Of a DNA stretch of 31,357 bases, positions 7,594-15,626 are shown piece by piece; position 1 is the first letter of the stretch, and each line of letters opens with the position of its first letter. Below the pieces are notes generated by a model. It ran no database searches and had not been told where the DNA came from. It saw only the letters and a list, made by a program, of their open reading frames with translations. A program made the position numbers and the translations under genes. The stretch is taken from contig JAVBPH010000105.1 of the NCBI GenBank assembly GCA_031549725.1, positions 1 to 31,357 of the forward strand. Reading direction: 5' to 3'. This DNA is from UBA937 sp031549725. GTDB lineage: Bacteria; Spirochaetota; Spirochaetia; Treponematales; Breznakiellaceae.

Positions 7594-9078
7594 ATGAAAA
7601 TTAATGGCGTTTTAATGCAATACTTTGAATGGTATTTGAAAAGCGGAATCCTTTGGAATCAAATAAAAGAAGAAGCCGAAAGTCTGGCGGAAAACGGCAT
7701 TACCGCACTCTGGATTCCCCCGGCCTATAAAGGCGCCGGGGGAGTAAAAGATGTGGGTTATGCGGTGTACGATCTGTACGATCTAGGAGAATTCGACCAG
7801 AAAGGAACCGTTCCTACAAAATACGGAACCAAGGAAGAACTGATCAGTGCCGTCAAGGCGGCCCATAAACATGAACTTCAGATTTATGCGGATGTTGTCC
7901 TGGACCATAAAATGGGGGCCGACGGAAAAGAAAAGACCTTCGCCAAGGAATACAACCCGGACAACAGAAATGAGCCGGAGGGAAAAAGCGAGGAGATTAC
8001 CGTCTGGACCTATTTTAATTTTCCGGGAAGAAAGAAAAAATATTCCGATTTTGAATGGCACTGGAACCATTTTGTCGCCATTGATCTGGATGTCAAAACA
8101 AAGAGAAAGGGAATCTTCAAATTCCGGGGAAAAGACTGGGATGAGGATGTGGATAAGGAAAACGGCAACTTCGATTATCTCATGGGTGCCGATATCGACC
8201 TGAACAATCCGGATGTAACCGAGGAACTCAAAAATTGGGGAACCTGGTTCGTAAAAACCACCGATGTGGACGGGTTCCGTCTGGATGCGGTAAAGCACAT
8301 GGAATTTACTTTCTATGCCGACTGGCTTAATACTCTGCGGAAAACCGCCAAGGAAGAATTATTTACCGTAGGGGAATACTGGAACGGCGATCTGGATACT
8401 TTGAAAAATTATATGGAAACCACCGAAGAGGCGCTGTCACTTTTTGATGTCCCCCTGCACTTCAAATTCTTTGATGCATCCAATGGCCTCAATACCTTTG
8501 ATATGAGTAAGATCTTTGACGGAACCCTGACCCTGTATAAACCAACCAAGGCCGTGACCTTTGTGGACAACCACGATACCCAGCCGGGACAATCCCTTCA
8601 GTCATGGATCCAGCCATGGTTCAAACCCCTGGCCTATGCGCTTATCCTGCTCCGGGGCGAAGGATATCCCTGTGTTTTCTACGGCGATTATTACGGCATT
8701 CCCCACGATTCAATTCCTTCCATTAAGGATCAGCTCCTGCCGCTTCTTAAGGCAAGGCAGGAAGCCGCCTATGGGGAACAGCACGATTACTTTGACCATC
8801 CGAATACCATCGGGTGGACCCGGGAAGGTGACAAGGCGCACCCCGATTCAGGACTGGCGGTTATTATGACCAACGGAAGCAAGGGCGAAAAAACCATGTT
8901 TGTGGGGAAGCAGTTTGCCGGACAGCAATTCTATGACTGTACGGGAAACCGCAAGGAAATAATTACGATTAACGATGAGGGCAATGCAAATTTCCTGGTC
9001 AACGACGGCTCAGTTTCGGTATGGCGGAAACAGCTAACACCGGAAAAACCAGAGACAAAAGAAAAAGGGAAGGCCTGA
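7594..9078 (+). CDS. amyA: Cytoplasmic alpha-amylase (glycoside hydrolase family 13)
   Basis: It hydrolyses internal alpha-1,4 bonds of starch, glycogen or maltodextrin inside the cell. The 494 residues align over the whole length with the E. coli AmyA / Bacillus liquefying amylase type. The four GH13 regions are present: DVVLDH (100-105), GFRLDAVKH with nucleophile Asp231 (227-235), GEYW with acid/base Glu261 (260-263) and FVDNHD with Asp328 (323-328). The early segment ALWIPPAYKGA (38-48) and GTVPTKYG (71-78) are typical of this subgroup. There is no signal peptide, and the first residues enter the barrel directly. GAGGT lies six bases before the ATG. The tail after about 480 is short and charged. 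It is a single-gene unit with its own promoter and terminator. Confidence 0.95.
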   Translation: MKINGVLMQYFEWYLKSGILWNQIKEEAESLAENGITALWIPPAYKGAGGVKDVGYAVYDLYDLGEFDQKGTVPTKYGTKEELISAVKAAHKHELQIYADVVLDHKMGADGKEKTFAKEYNPDNRNEPEGKSEEITVWTYFNFPGRKKKYSDFEWHWNHFVAIDLDVKTKRKGIFKFRGKDWDEDVDKENGNFDYLMGADIDLNNPDVTEELKNWGTWFVKTTDVDGFRLDAVKHMEFTFYADWLNTLRKTAKEELFTVGEYWNGDLDTLKNYMETTEEALSLFDVPLHFKFFDASNGLNTFDMSKIFDGTLTLYKPTKAVTFVDNHDTQPGQSLQSWIQPWFKPLAYALILLRGEGYPCVFYGDYYGIPHDSIPSIKDQLLPLLKARQEAAYGEQHDYFDHPNTIGWTREGDKAHPDSGLAVIMTNGSKGEKTMFVGKQFAGQQFYDCTGNRKEIITINDEGNANFLVNDGSVSVWRKQLTPEKPETKEKGKA

Positions 9079-9122
9079 AAAACTGCTCCGGATAATTTGA
9101 TAAACCATCAATACTATTCATG

Positions 9123-9161
9123 ATAAATCCCCGGCGGGTGAATTGCCGGGGATTTATTTTT
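9123..9161 (+). terminator. Rho-independent terminator of the alpha-amylase gene
   Basis: A perfect 13-bp stem (ATAAATCCCCGGC with its complement), a 9-nt loop and a following TTTT run, 45 bp after the amylase stop. Confidence 0.9.
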
Positions 9162-9184
9162 ATCCGGCCCCGGAAACCGGAGCA

Positions 9185-9410
9185 TTTTATTCGCAAGTGG
9201 GTTTAATGCGGACTCCGTCCGCGTTCTGTAGGGAATAGATTGAATCGCCGCTCATGCGGCGTGCGAATACCTTCTGCACGCTCCCGTGTGTGAGGCTTTG
9301 CGTCGTTCTTAAAATCTTGTAAATGAAAATTGTATGGGTATTAAACCCACATAAAATCCATACCTTACAGAACCAACAAACCTCGCTGCTCTGCTGCGAG
9401 GTTTTTGATT
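9185..9410. repeat. Hairpin-mosaic repeat region (copy B)
   Basis: The stretch 9265-9410 is the reverse-oriented counterpart of about 2400-2550. Shared strings include CTTCTGCACGCTCC, TCTTGTAAATGAA, TTGTATGGGTATTAAACCCA, ATCCATACCTTACA and ACCAACAAACCTCGCTG. Before it lie variable hairpins GCGGAC/GTCCGC (about 9208-9223) and GCCGC/GCGGC (about 9256-9270). AACCTCGC...GCGAGGTTTTT near its right end could terminate plus-strand transcription. The gap 9162-9445 contains no gene. Confidence 0.7.
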
Positions 9411-9445
9411 GATACCCAATCTTTCAAAAAATCCAGGGAAATACC

Positions 9446-9474
9446 TGGACTTCTCTTTTATAATTCCGTATAGT
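9446..9474 (+). promoter_or_regulatory. Promoter of the membrane protein gene at 9482, giving a likely leaderless mRNA
   Basis: TGGACT (9446-9451), a 17-bp spacer and TATAGT (9469-9474). Transcription would begin at or within a base of the ATG at 9482, and no Shine-Dalgarno sequence precedes that ATG. An inverted repeat TCCAGG/CCTGGA (9432-9449) overlaps the -35 box and could be an operator. Confidence 0.4.
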
Positions 9475-9481
9475 ATTTACC

Positions 9482-10255
9482 ATGATTGGTTTTCTGATAA
9501 AAAAGACTTTTTTTGATCTTTGGGATAATCTTTTCCGGATAGCCCTGCTTAACCTGGGTTTTATTATTTCCCTGGCTATACCCATATTGATTCCCAGTTT
9601 ATTGGTAGATATACCGGCTTTATTTTATCCCGTGGTCCTGATTGGCATTCTGTGGTGCTTTGTATATCTTTCAGCAGCGGCAATAAGCCTGAAATCCCTT
9701 TCGGACTATAAAACCTTCGGATTTGCGGACTTTTTTACAAACCTAAAAACCGCCTGGCCCGCGGGGCTGGTTCTGGGTTTTATTGTTTTTGCCATGTTTC
9801 TTATGGTTACCGTGGTGATGCGGTTTTACCTCAGCATGGAATCCATGATCGGGCTCCTCCTGGCGGCGGTGATTTTCTGGACATTGGTGGTGGCAATTCT
9901 ATCTTTTCAGTTCTTTTTTGCAGTCCGGGCCAGACTGGATACGAAGCCCATGAAAATTATTAAAAAATGTTTCATTTTATTTTTTGATAATCCCGGGCTT
10001 TGCATCTTCTCGTTTTTTCACAACCTAGTAATATTGATAATTTCTTTATTCCTGGCTTTGCTTTTTCCAGGACCCGCGGGGATTCTCCTCTATCTGGATG
10101 AAGCATTAAGGCTGCGCCTGTTAAAGTACGATTACCTGGAAGCAAACCCGGATGCCAACCGCAGAAAAATTCCCTGGGATGCACTCCTGATCGATGAACG
10201 GGAAAAGACCGGTACCAGGTCGCTGAAGAATTTTATTTTCCCCTGGAAGGATTAA
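9482..10255 (+). CDS. Integral membrane protein of unknown function
   Basis: 257 residues with about five or six hydrophobic segments (roughly 22-45, 48-72, 92-115, 122-148 and 175-200), and a charged C-terminal tail rich in Arg, Lys and Asp after about 210. The pattern resembles the DUF624-like membrane proteins, but I cannot assign the family firmly. The ATG has no ribosome binding site, and a -10 box TATAGT ends 7 bases before it, so a leaderless start is the best reading. A hairpin follows directly after the stop and is shared with the convergent pseudouridine synthase gene. No enzymatic motif seen. Confidence 0.75.
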   Translation: MIGFLIKKTFFDLWDNLFRIALLNLGFIISLAIPILIPSLLVDIPALFYPVVLIGILWCFVYLSAAAISLKSLSDYKTFGFADFFTNLKTAWPAGLVLGFIVFAMFLMVTVVMRFYLSMESMIGLLLAAVIFWTLVVAILSFQFFFAVRARLDTKPMKIIKKCFILFFDNPGLCIFSFFHNLVILIISLFLALLFPGPAGILLYLDEALRLRLLKYDYLEANPDANRRKIPWDALLIDEREKTGTRSLKNFIFPWKD

Positions 10256-10260
10256 GAGGA

Positions 10261-10291
10261 CTTCTAAAAACCCTGGTTGGGGTTTCAGAAA
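10261..10291. terminator. Hairpin between convergent genes
   Basis: CTTCTAAAAACCC pairs imperfectly with GGGTTTCAGAA around TGGTTG, in the 58-bp gap between two convergent stop codons. The loop CTGGTTG is one base from the heptaloop YCGGTTR found in other hairpins of this window. Probably a bidirectional terminator. Confidence 0.55.
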
Positions 10292-10313
10292 TTCCCTTGA
10301 TTTTTCCGGAGAA

Positions 10314-11096
10314 TTATTTTCCCTTAGGAATTCCGGAAAACCTTTTATCCGGGGGAATGCTGAATTCCATCAATTTCCCGGTTACAGGATGATGAAATTT
10401 TAAAGTTTCCGCGTGAAGCGCCAGCCGTTTCAGGGGATCCTTTCCCGACCCATACTTTATATCCCCCGCCAGGGGAAAACCAAGCCAGGCAAAGTGGGCC
10501 CTGATCTGGTTTCTCCTTCCTGTTTCAAGGTCTACTTCCAAAAATGAAAATCCCCTTCCCTTTCCGGAACATTTCCACCGGGTAACCGAAGGAAGACCTT
10601 TTTCTGTTACTATTATTTTACCCCGGTCATCTTCGCCCAATGGCTGATTAATAATTCCTTCATCCTCCGGAACTTCACCTTCCACCAGGGCCGCATACTT
10701 CCGCTCGGTCACCAGTTCTTCCCACCGGGTCATCAGGGTCCGTTTCACCTGTTCGGATTTTGCAAAAAGCATAACCCCCGAGGTATCCCTGTCCAGGCGG
10801 TGAACCACCGCGGCTCTTCTTTTTTCACCTTTCTTGCGGAGATACTCCGATAAAACCCAGTGGGCCGTTCTGTTTTTCTCCGATGCGGTGGCAATGGAAA
10901 GCAGTCCCGCGGGCTTATCCACCACAATAATATCCCGGTCTTCATAGAGAATAGTTAATCCGAAAGAAAGCCTTCTTCCGGAATGTTTTGTCCCTTCCGG
11001 TTTATACGCTTTCTGATGGTCCGCATTATTCTGATTTACTTTCAACAAGGACCGGTCAGGACGGGAATTATTCTGCCGGTTTTTATTATGTTTCAC
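10314..11096 (-). CDS. RluA-family RNA pseudouridine synthase
   Basis: It isomerises uridine to pseudouridine in rRNA or tRNA. The catalytic motif HRLDRDTSGVMLFAK is clear, with the nucleophile Asp at about residue 102. The family opening TILYEDRDIIVVDKPAGLLS, the RRNQIRAHFAWLGFPLAGD segment and the C-terminal LALHAETLKFHHPVTG are also present. The first 45 or so residues are basic, Asn/Lys-rich and not conserved; no S4 domain is seen. I choose GTG 11096, which overlaps the end of the HAD gene by 11 bases; a TTG at 11162 would extend it but has no support. Translational coupling with the upstream HAD gene is likely. The target nucleotide is unknown. Confidence 0.88.
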   Translation of the reverse strand: MKHNKNRQNNSRPDRSLLKVNQNNADHQKAYKPEGTKHSGRRLSFGLTILYEDRDIIVVDKPAGLLSIATASEKNRTAHWVLSEYLRKKGEKRRAAVVHRLDRDTSGVMLFAKSEQVKRTLMTRWEELVTERKYAALVEGEVPEDEGIINQPLGEDDRGKIIVTEKGLPSVTRWKCSGKGRGFSFLEVDLETGRRNQIRAHFAWLGFPLAGDIKYGSGKDPLKRLALHAETLKFHHPVTGKLMEFSIPPDKRFSGIPKGK

Positions 11097-11913
11097 GGCG
11101 TTTTTCCAAAATGACTTCAGCGATCTCCGCGAAACCGTCACCGCATTCCCGGGAAGCCACAAAAGCGGGAAAATGCCGGATCAATCCATGGTAATGCGTT
11201 ACATTAGAAACACCCGCAGCCAGGGGAAACCGCTTAAACATGGGTTCATCGTTCGGAGAATCTCCGCAGAAAACCACTTCGGACAATCCTGTTTCAGGAT
11301 TCCAGTTAAAACGGTTTTTTAAAAAACGTTCAGTCATGGTCAGTTTATCGTAATTGCCCATCCAAACATTCACATGGATGGAAGAAACCTTAGCTATGGC
11401 GCCATGTTTCTCCGCAATCCCTTTTACCTTTTCAGCATCCTCCAGGCTCAGCACCGGTTCTTCCTCTGCAAAATCCAGGGCAATATCAAAGATCCGGGCA
11501 AACTGGTCCTTCGCTATCCGCAGTCCCGGAATAGTTCTAAGGGATTCTTCCTTAACTTTTAATAACACCGGATGATCATTCCTGATGGCTCCGGGGAAAA
11601 AATCCTGTTTCAGGAAGGGCCGCCGGTTTTCCCCGGCTTCTTCCCAGAATGCCAAAGCTCCATTTTCCCCTACGACCCCATCCACAGGCCATTCCCGGGC
11701 AATAAGATCACACCAGCCCGCAGGCCGTCCTGTAACCGGGATAACCCTCAGTCCGGCTTCCTTGAGTTTCCATAAAGCCGAATACGCTGGGGCAAGGAGC
11801 TTGCCGTCCTTTGTAAGGGTATCGTCAATATCCATAAGAACAAAACGGACTCCCAAGGCTTCAGCCCTGGTCATTTCATGTATTGATTTCATTTCAGAAA
11901 AATCATACTCCAT
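11086..11913 (-). CDS. HAD-superfamily phosphatase (subfamily IIB, Cof / mannosyl-3-phosphoglycerate phosphatase type)
   Basis: It removes phosphate from a small molecule, probably a sugar phosphate. HAD motifs stand in order: DIDDTLT with Asp28 and Asp30 (28-34), VTGR (60-63), Lys190 in NYDKLTM and GDSPNDEPMF (217-226). The cap region between motifs II and III fits the IIB type seen in sucrose-phosphate and mannosyl-3-phosphoglycerate phosphatases. The substrate cannot be decided. The protein has 275 residues; other in-frame ATGs exist at residues 8 and 14, so the exact start is open. Its end overlaps the GTG of the RluA gene. Confidence 0.85.
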   Translation of the reverse strand: MEYDFSEMKSIHEMTRAEALGVRFVLMDIDDTLTKDGKLLAPAYSALWKLKEAGLRVIPVTGRPAGWCDLIAREWPVDGVVGENGALAFWEEAGENRRPFLKQDFFPGAIRNDHPVLLKVKEESLRTIPGLRIAKDQFARIFDIALDFAEEEPVLSLEDAEKVKGIAEKHGAIAKVSSIHVNVWMGNYDKLTMTERFLKNRFNWNPETGLSEVVFCGDSPNDEPMFKRFPLAAGVSNVTHYHGLIRHFPAFVASRECGDGFAEIAEVILEKRRET

Positions 11914-11959
11914 AGATTTTTTTCCCGGAAAATCCGTAATGCGGATTTCCGGTATTTGA

Positions 11960-12115
11960 ATGGGATTGTCCGGGGACTGCTGTTATATGCAGCTTGGGTA
12001 TCGAAACAATTCCATTAAGCTGGAAATACTATATCAAATAGATACTAAAAAAACTATGGAAGAACCACAAAGATATACAGCGCTTGAAATACCTGAACCG
12101 GAAATCCATGTATAA
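11960..12115 (+). CDS. Doubtful 51-residue ORF before a hairpin
   Basis: The 306-bp gap between the HAD and VOC genes contains one plus-strand ORF from ATG 11960 to TAA 12113-12115. It is rich in Glu, Lys and Ile and has no recognisable family or good ribosome binding site. A strong terminator-like hairpin begins 3 bases after the stop, which is the only hint that it might be real. Otherwise I see nothing in the gap. Confidence 0.15.
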   Translation: MGLSGDCCYMQLGYRNNSIKLEILYQIDTKKTMEEPQRYTALEIPEPEIHV

Positions 12116-12117
12116 AC

Positions 12118-12148
12118 AATCCCCGGGCAGAAAATATGCCCGGGGATT
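12118..12148 (-). terminator. Terminator of the AraC-VOC unit
   Basis: A perfect 11-bp stem, AATCCCCGGGC with its complement, and a 9-nt AT-rich loop, about 70 bp beyond the VOC stop. On the minus strand it is followed by TGTTTAT. The stem could also act on the plus strand. Confidence 0.7.
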
Positions 12149-12219
12149 AAACCCAATGTTTATCGTTTCATGGGATACAGAGTCAAATATATGCGGGAAA
12201 CTAATATTTTAAAGAGGGA

Positions 12220-12612
12220 TTAAATTTCCTTATGTTCGGTAAAGGTAATAGCATAACCGTCGTTATCCGCAACAGTAAATTCCTTGGCTCCGTAAAATGT
12301 GGTATGCACATCATAGAGAACCCTCTTCTTTGCCTTAAGTTCCGAATACAACTGTTCGAAATTATCTACCATGATGTAAAGGCTTGCCGATGGGTGTACC
12401 TTCGGGGTATCCAGAATAGGATAATCCGCAATCAAACTGGTCCTATCCTGGAGCATAAGATTCAGTTTATCCTTTTCTAAAATCGCAAATTGCATGGCAC
12501 CCTTATCGTTGGGCACCGAAGCAATCACTGAAAAACCCAGGATATCCCTATAAAAAGTCAGGGAGTCGTCCACACTTTCCACCATCAAATTAGCATCCAA
12601 TTTTGTATACAT
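12220..12612 (-). CDS. VOC-superfamily (glyoxalase/bleomycin-resistance-like) protein
   Basis: A 130-residue single-domain protein with the beta-alpha-beta-beta-beta repeat of the vicinal oxygen chelate fold. The N-terminal half has the typical SVDDSLTFYRDILGF helix-strand unit (15-29). The second half runs through LYIMVDNFEQLYSELK and ends in AKEFTVADNDGYAITFTE, where D-N-D-G-Y is a common VOC ending. The reaction is unknown; metal ligands are not complete enough to name an enzyme. The start at 12612 is fixed by GGAGG seven bases upstream. It follows the AraC-type regulator by 61 bp and may be its target or its partner. Confidence 0.88.
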   Translation of the reverse strand: MYTKLDANLMVESVDDSLTFYRDILGFSVIASVPNDKGAMQFAILEKDKLNLMLQDRTSLIADYPILDTPKVHPSASLYIMVDNFEQLYSELKAKKRVLYDVHTTFYGAKEFTVADNDGYAITFTEHKEI

Positions 12613-12673
12613 AGTTATTCCTCCAATGGGTTGAATTATAATGTATGCAGGAAAAAAGTATTGTAAAAATGCG

Positions 12674-13465
12674 TCATGTTCTGTATTTGGCAATCAGCTC
12701 CAAAGGGGTAATACCCATGTTCCGTTTAAAATCATTGTTAAAATGAGACTGGTCGTAGTAATGGGTAATTTCCAGAACATCCGCGGGGCGGGCTTTTCCG
12801 GAAGTCAGGATCTCCAGGCATTTCTGAAACCGGATGATGGACAGGACCATCTTCGGCGGTATACCGAAATGTTTTTCAAAAAGACGCTGGCATTGCCGGG
12901 GGCTGTAATGGAGTTGTTCATATAAATCCGATGTGGTTTCAGGGGGATGTTCAGCCAGCAGATTAAACAGTGAAGTAAACCGGTCCGGGATTTTTCCTGC
13001 GGTGATCCGGTGAAAATAATCATGAAAATAACCCCTGGCCTGGTTCATGGGCATGGAAAAAAAGACATTCTGATCAAAGCTCTTGTCCACCGCCTCCAGG
13101 GGCAGAAAGGTATCCATAACGGTATTGGCGGGCAAACCCGTTAACTGCCGGAAAGCACCGGGCATGAGCCTGGCCCCGATAAACTGTCCCGGCAGTTCCA
13201 GGGAAAAATGAAAATTGGTTTTACTCATACCCGCAAAACCGATTTTCTTTTCATTGAGTCCTGCCACCAGATCTATGCATCCATCCGCCGCAATGATGTT
13301 TTCCACGGTTTTTGATTTTTCCGACAGGGGCTGCATTTCCCAAAAACAGATAACAAATCCGGACAGGGATTCAATAACCTGTTCGGAATACTGAATACTG
13401 TCGGCAAATTCCTGACTTATAAGATATGGCAGCTGAACTGGATAATACAAATTTGTTGTTCTCAC
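12674..13465 (-). CDS. AraC-family transcriptional regulator
   Basis: A 263-residue regulator. Residues about 1-155 form an N-terminal sensing domain of the DUF6597 type (SGFVICFWEMQPLS, AADGCIDLVAGL, QFIGARLMPGAFRQLTG). Residues about 165-263 carry the double helix-turn-helix, including SPRQCQRLFEKHFGIPPK and the second motif DVLEITHYYDQSHFNNDFKRNMGITPLE. The start is GTG at 13465 without a strong ribosome binding site, so a few residues may differ. It is followed by the VOC gene, probably in one transcript. A long hairpin lies just upstream. The ligand is unknown. Confidence 0.9.
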   Translation of the reverse strand: MRTTNLYYPVQLPYLISQEFADSIQYSEQVIESLSGFVICFWEMQPLSEKSKTVENIIAADGCIDLVAGLNEKKIGFAGMSKTNFHFSLELPGQFIGARLMPGAFRQLTGLPANTVMDTFLPLEAVDKSFDQNVFFSMPMNQARGYFHDYFHRITAGKIPDRFTSLFNLLAEHPPETTSDLYEQLHYSPRQCQRLFEKHFGIPPKMVLSIIRFQKCLEILTSGKARPADVLEITHYYDQSHFNNDFKRNMGITPLELIAKYRT

Positions 13466-13482
13466 TTTTAAATGAATATGGC

Positions 13483-13513
13483 AAATCTCTGAAAAATATT
13501 TTTTCAGAGATTT
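13483..13513. terminator. Strong hairpin between the lipoprotein and AraC genes
   Basis: A perfect 14-bp stem, AAATCTCTGAAAAA with its complement and a 3-nt loop, about 60 bp after the lipoprotein stop and 17 bp upstream of the AraC start. Probably the terminator of the mla-lipoprotein unit. Confidence 0.6.
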
Positions 13514-13571
13514 CTACTGGGTTTATCATCCATAGGATTTTGATTTTTACAGCGGCCGGCGGTTTTGGTTT

Positions 13572-14450
13572 TCAGTTTCCCATTCTCTGTTTTACCTGGT
13601 CCGCATCTTTTACCATAGAAATAGATTCAAAAATTTCCTTTGACCGGGAATAGGCATCCTGGGCTTTTTGGGTATCACCCATTTTCTTATACACATCTCC
13701 CAGGGCCATCCAGTCGCATCCTAAGCCATAGGAATTTTCCGCCCGGCGGTCAAGGGAGACGGCGTTCATCAGCGCATCCACCGCGGTGCCGTATTTGCCT
13801 GACATGGACCGGACCGATGCAATCAGGTACCAATCATAGGCTGCCTGTTCAAGGTAGACATTCTTCTCATGGATCTGCAAAGCATTGGCAAAGGATTTTT
13901 CCGCCTTATCCCAGACGCTCTGCTCCTTTTCCGCCAGACCCGCCACGGTCCAGGCCAGGGCAATATAAAGCTGTTCATTTTTTAACTTGCCCATTTCATT
14001 CAGTACGGAAGACTCCACTTCCCCTGCCAGAGCAGGGGACGATGTACCCCCGGCGATGGCTTTCAGGAGTCGGCCCCGGGCGATATGGATTTTAGCAGCC
14101 GCAGCAAGTTCATCTTTTTTATCCGCCTCGGCTTCAGCCAGGGCAGCCTGCCAGTCCTGTTCTGCGGCAGTATCATTTCCCAGGTACAGATAGGTATTTC
14201 CCCGGGTCAGCCGGACCTTAATCCGGAGCTCAGGATCATCCGCCCGGACCGCATGGTTCCAGGCATCGTTGAGGTACAGCATTGCATTATCGTAATTTCC
14301 CTGATCGATTTGATGGTTGGCCAGCTGAAGCTGGGTCTTGCCGATTCCCCGGACCGTGGTAATCTCCGCCGGTTTTTTGGGTGCGGAAGAACAGGAGACC
14401 AGGCTTAACACCGTCAATATCATGCATATGTTTCCTGCGATATTTTTCAT
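13572..14450 (-). CDS. TPR-repeat lipoprotein next to the Mla system
   Basis: A 292-residue protein with a lipoprotein signal: MKN, a hydrophobic stretch and a spirochaetal-type lipobox LSLVSC with Cys20, so it is probably anchored in a membrane on the periplasmic side. The mature part is helical and alanine-rich with several TPR units (about 40-70, 78-112, 185-200, 208-235 and 245-275), for example GNYDNAMLYLNDAWNHA and GCDWMALGDVYKKMGDTQKA. AAGGA lies six bases before the ATG. It follows mlaD on the same strand, separated by a three-hairpin element. In place of an MlaC-like carrier or MlaA there is only this TPR protein, so a role as Mla partner is possible but only an inference. Confidence 0.85.
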   Translation of the reverse strand: MKNIAGNICMILTVLSLVSCSSAPKKPAEITTVRGIGKTQLQLANHQIDQGNYDNAMLYLNDAWNHAVRADDPELRIKVRLTRGNTYLYLGNDTAAEQDWQAALAEAEADKKDELAAAAKIHIARGRLLKAIAGGTSSPALAGEVESSVLNEMGKLKNEQLYIALAWTVAGLAEKEQSVWDKAEKSFANALQIHEKNVYLEQAAYDWYLIASVRSMSGKYGTAVDALMNAVSLDRRAENSYGLGCDWMALGDVYKKMGDTQKAQDAYSRSKEIFESISMVKDADQVKQRMGN

Positions 14451-14468
14451 AGAATATCCTTAGTATCC

Positions 14469-14610
14469 GAGCCTATTTCAAAACTCGGTTAGTTTTGAAA
14501 TAGGCTTTTGCAGAAAGAATACTATTCCTTATCCATAAATAAAAAAGTATTTTCTTTCTGCACTTACATCTAATGTTGTTTTTTCAAAATTGACATTTTG
14601 AAAAAACCTC
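14469..14610 (+). repeat. Three-hairpin element, copy 1 (mlaD-lipoprotein gap)
   Basis: Hairpin 1 is a perfect 14-bp stem (14471-14484 with 14492-14505) closing the loop TCGGTTA. Hairpin 2 pairs TGCAGAAAGAATACT (14509-14523) with 14546-14562, with a two-base bulge. Hairpin 3 is a perfect 13-bp stem (14578-14590 with 14595-14607). The whole unit recurs at 26799-26940. The element begins GAGCC and ends CCTC, with inverted TTTCAAAA arms, so it is also a crude terminal inverted repeat. It ends 5 bases from the mlaD stop codon. Confidence 0.85.
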
Positions 14611-14615
14611 ATCCT

Positions 14616-15626
14616 TTAGAAGGAAATGTTCCTGGGGCTGTTTCCCCCTGATTCGGTGGCTGCCTTATCGGTAAAGCCCTTTTTCAAAAGAGGGTTGTTC
14701 TTGAGGGATTCCAGCACATCCTCCGCGGATTTTATGGTTACCCGCAGGTCCTCTATAAGTCCGCTGACCTGGGGCATCTCGGCCGGAAGCATGCCCGTGG
14801 TCTTTTCAATGTTGTTCAAGGTCCCTGAAAGGGATTTCAGGGAGTTTTCCAGTTCCTTAAACATGGCGCCGTCCGCATCCAGCAGTGATGAAACCATACC
14901 ATCGGGATCATTCAATTTTACATTTAAAGTTGTAATCATGTTCTGGACTTCCTGAAGTATGGGGGGTAAGCTGGCAACAGCGACCTGGGCTTCCGACAAT
15001 ATGGGATCCAACTTGGAATCGATCCCTGCCAGGGTTGTTTCGGCGCTGCCGATCATACGTCCCAGCGCAGTGGTATCGGTTCCGATGATGGCGTCGCCGG
15101 CTTCAGCCAGTACAATATTGATGCTTTCCAGAAATTCATTAGCCCGGATAACCAGGGTAGAAAGGTTATCCTCCCCGCTGGTTATCTGACTTAGTCCCTG
15201 GGACATCAACTGCCGTCCTTCATAGGAATCTACCAGGGGAATCAATGTATCCTCAGCCAAAAGCTCCCCAAGACCGGCATAAAAATAAAACTGGTTCCCC
15301 AGGCCGATGGGGCTGACAATAACATCCACCAGGGCACCTTCCCGGACCTTATCAATGTACTCATCAAAAATATGGAATTTTACTTCCACCACATCATCTT
15401 CGTTAAGCCTGATGGTGTCCACGGTGCCCACGTTAAATCCCTTATACTGGATTGCCATATTTTCATTTACCCCCGAAGCCGACTGGAGGATTGTAAAAAA
15501 TGTATATTTTTTTGAGAACCAACGCTGTTTGCTTCCAAGGAAAAATATGACCACCACCAGGAATACCACCGCAACAAGACTAAGGATTCCCACTATTTTA
15601 TCTGCATGCCGGATTTTAAATTTCAT
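14616..15626 (-). CDS. mlaD: MCE-domain lipid-binding protein MlaD
   Basis: The periplasmic substrate-binding part of an MlaFED-type phospholipid transporter. One N-terminal membrane anchor (about 11-31) is followed by a single MCE domain (about 41-118: FTILQSASGVNENMAIQYKG, VNVGTVD-like GFNVGTVDTI, SPIGLGNQFYFYAGLG). A long helical tail to residue 336 with coiled-coil character is typical of MCE proteins that form a hexameric tube. Its ATG overlaps the mlaF stop as ATGA, so translation is coupled. A three-hairpin repeat starts right after its stop. Confidence 0.92.
   Translation of the reverse strand: MKFKIRHADKIVGILSLVAVVFLVVVIFFLGSKQRWFSKKYTFFTILQSASGVNENMAIQYKGFNVGTVDTIRLNEDDVVEVKFHIFDEYIDKVREGALVDVIVSPIGLGNQFYFYAGLGELLAEDTLIPLVDSYEGRQLMSQGLSQITSGEDNLSTLVIRANEFLESINIVLAEAGDAIIGTDTTALGRMIGSAETTLAGIDSKLDPILSEAQVAVASLPPILQEVQNMITTLNVKLNDPDGMVSSLLDADGAMFKELENSLKSLSGTLNNIEKTTGMLPAEMPQVSGLIEDLRVTIKSAEDVLESLKNNPLLKKGFTDKAATESGGNSPRNISF

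Noticed and set aside
10314..11162. RluA-type protein starting from a TTG at 11162
   Set aside because: The extension overlaps the HAD gene by 77 bases and has no ribosome binding site; GTG 11096 gives the usual short overlap.
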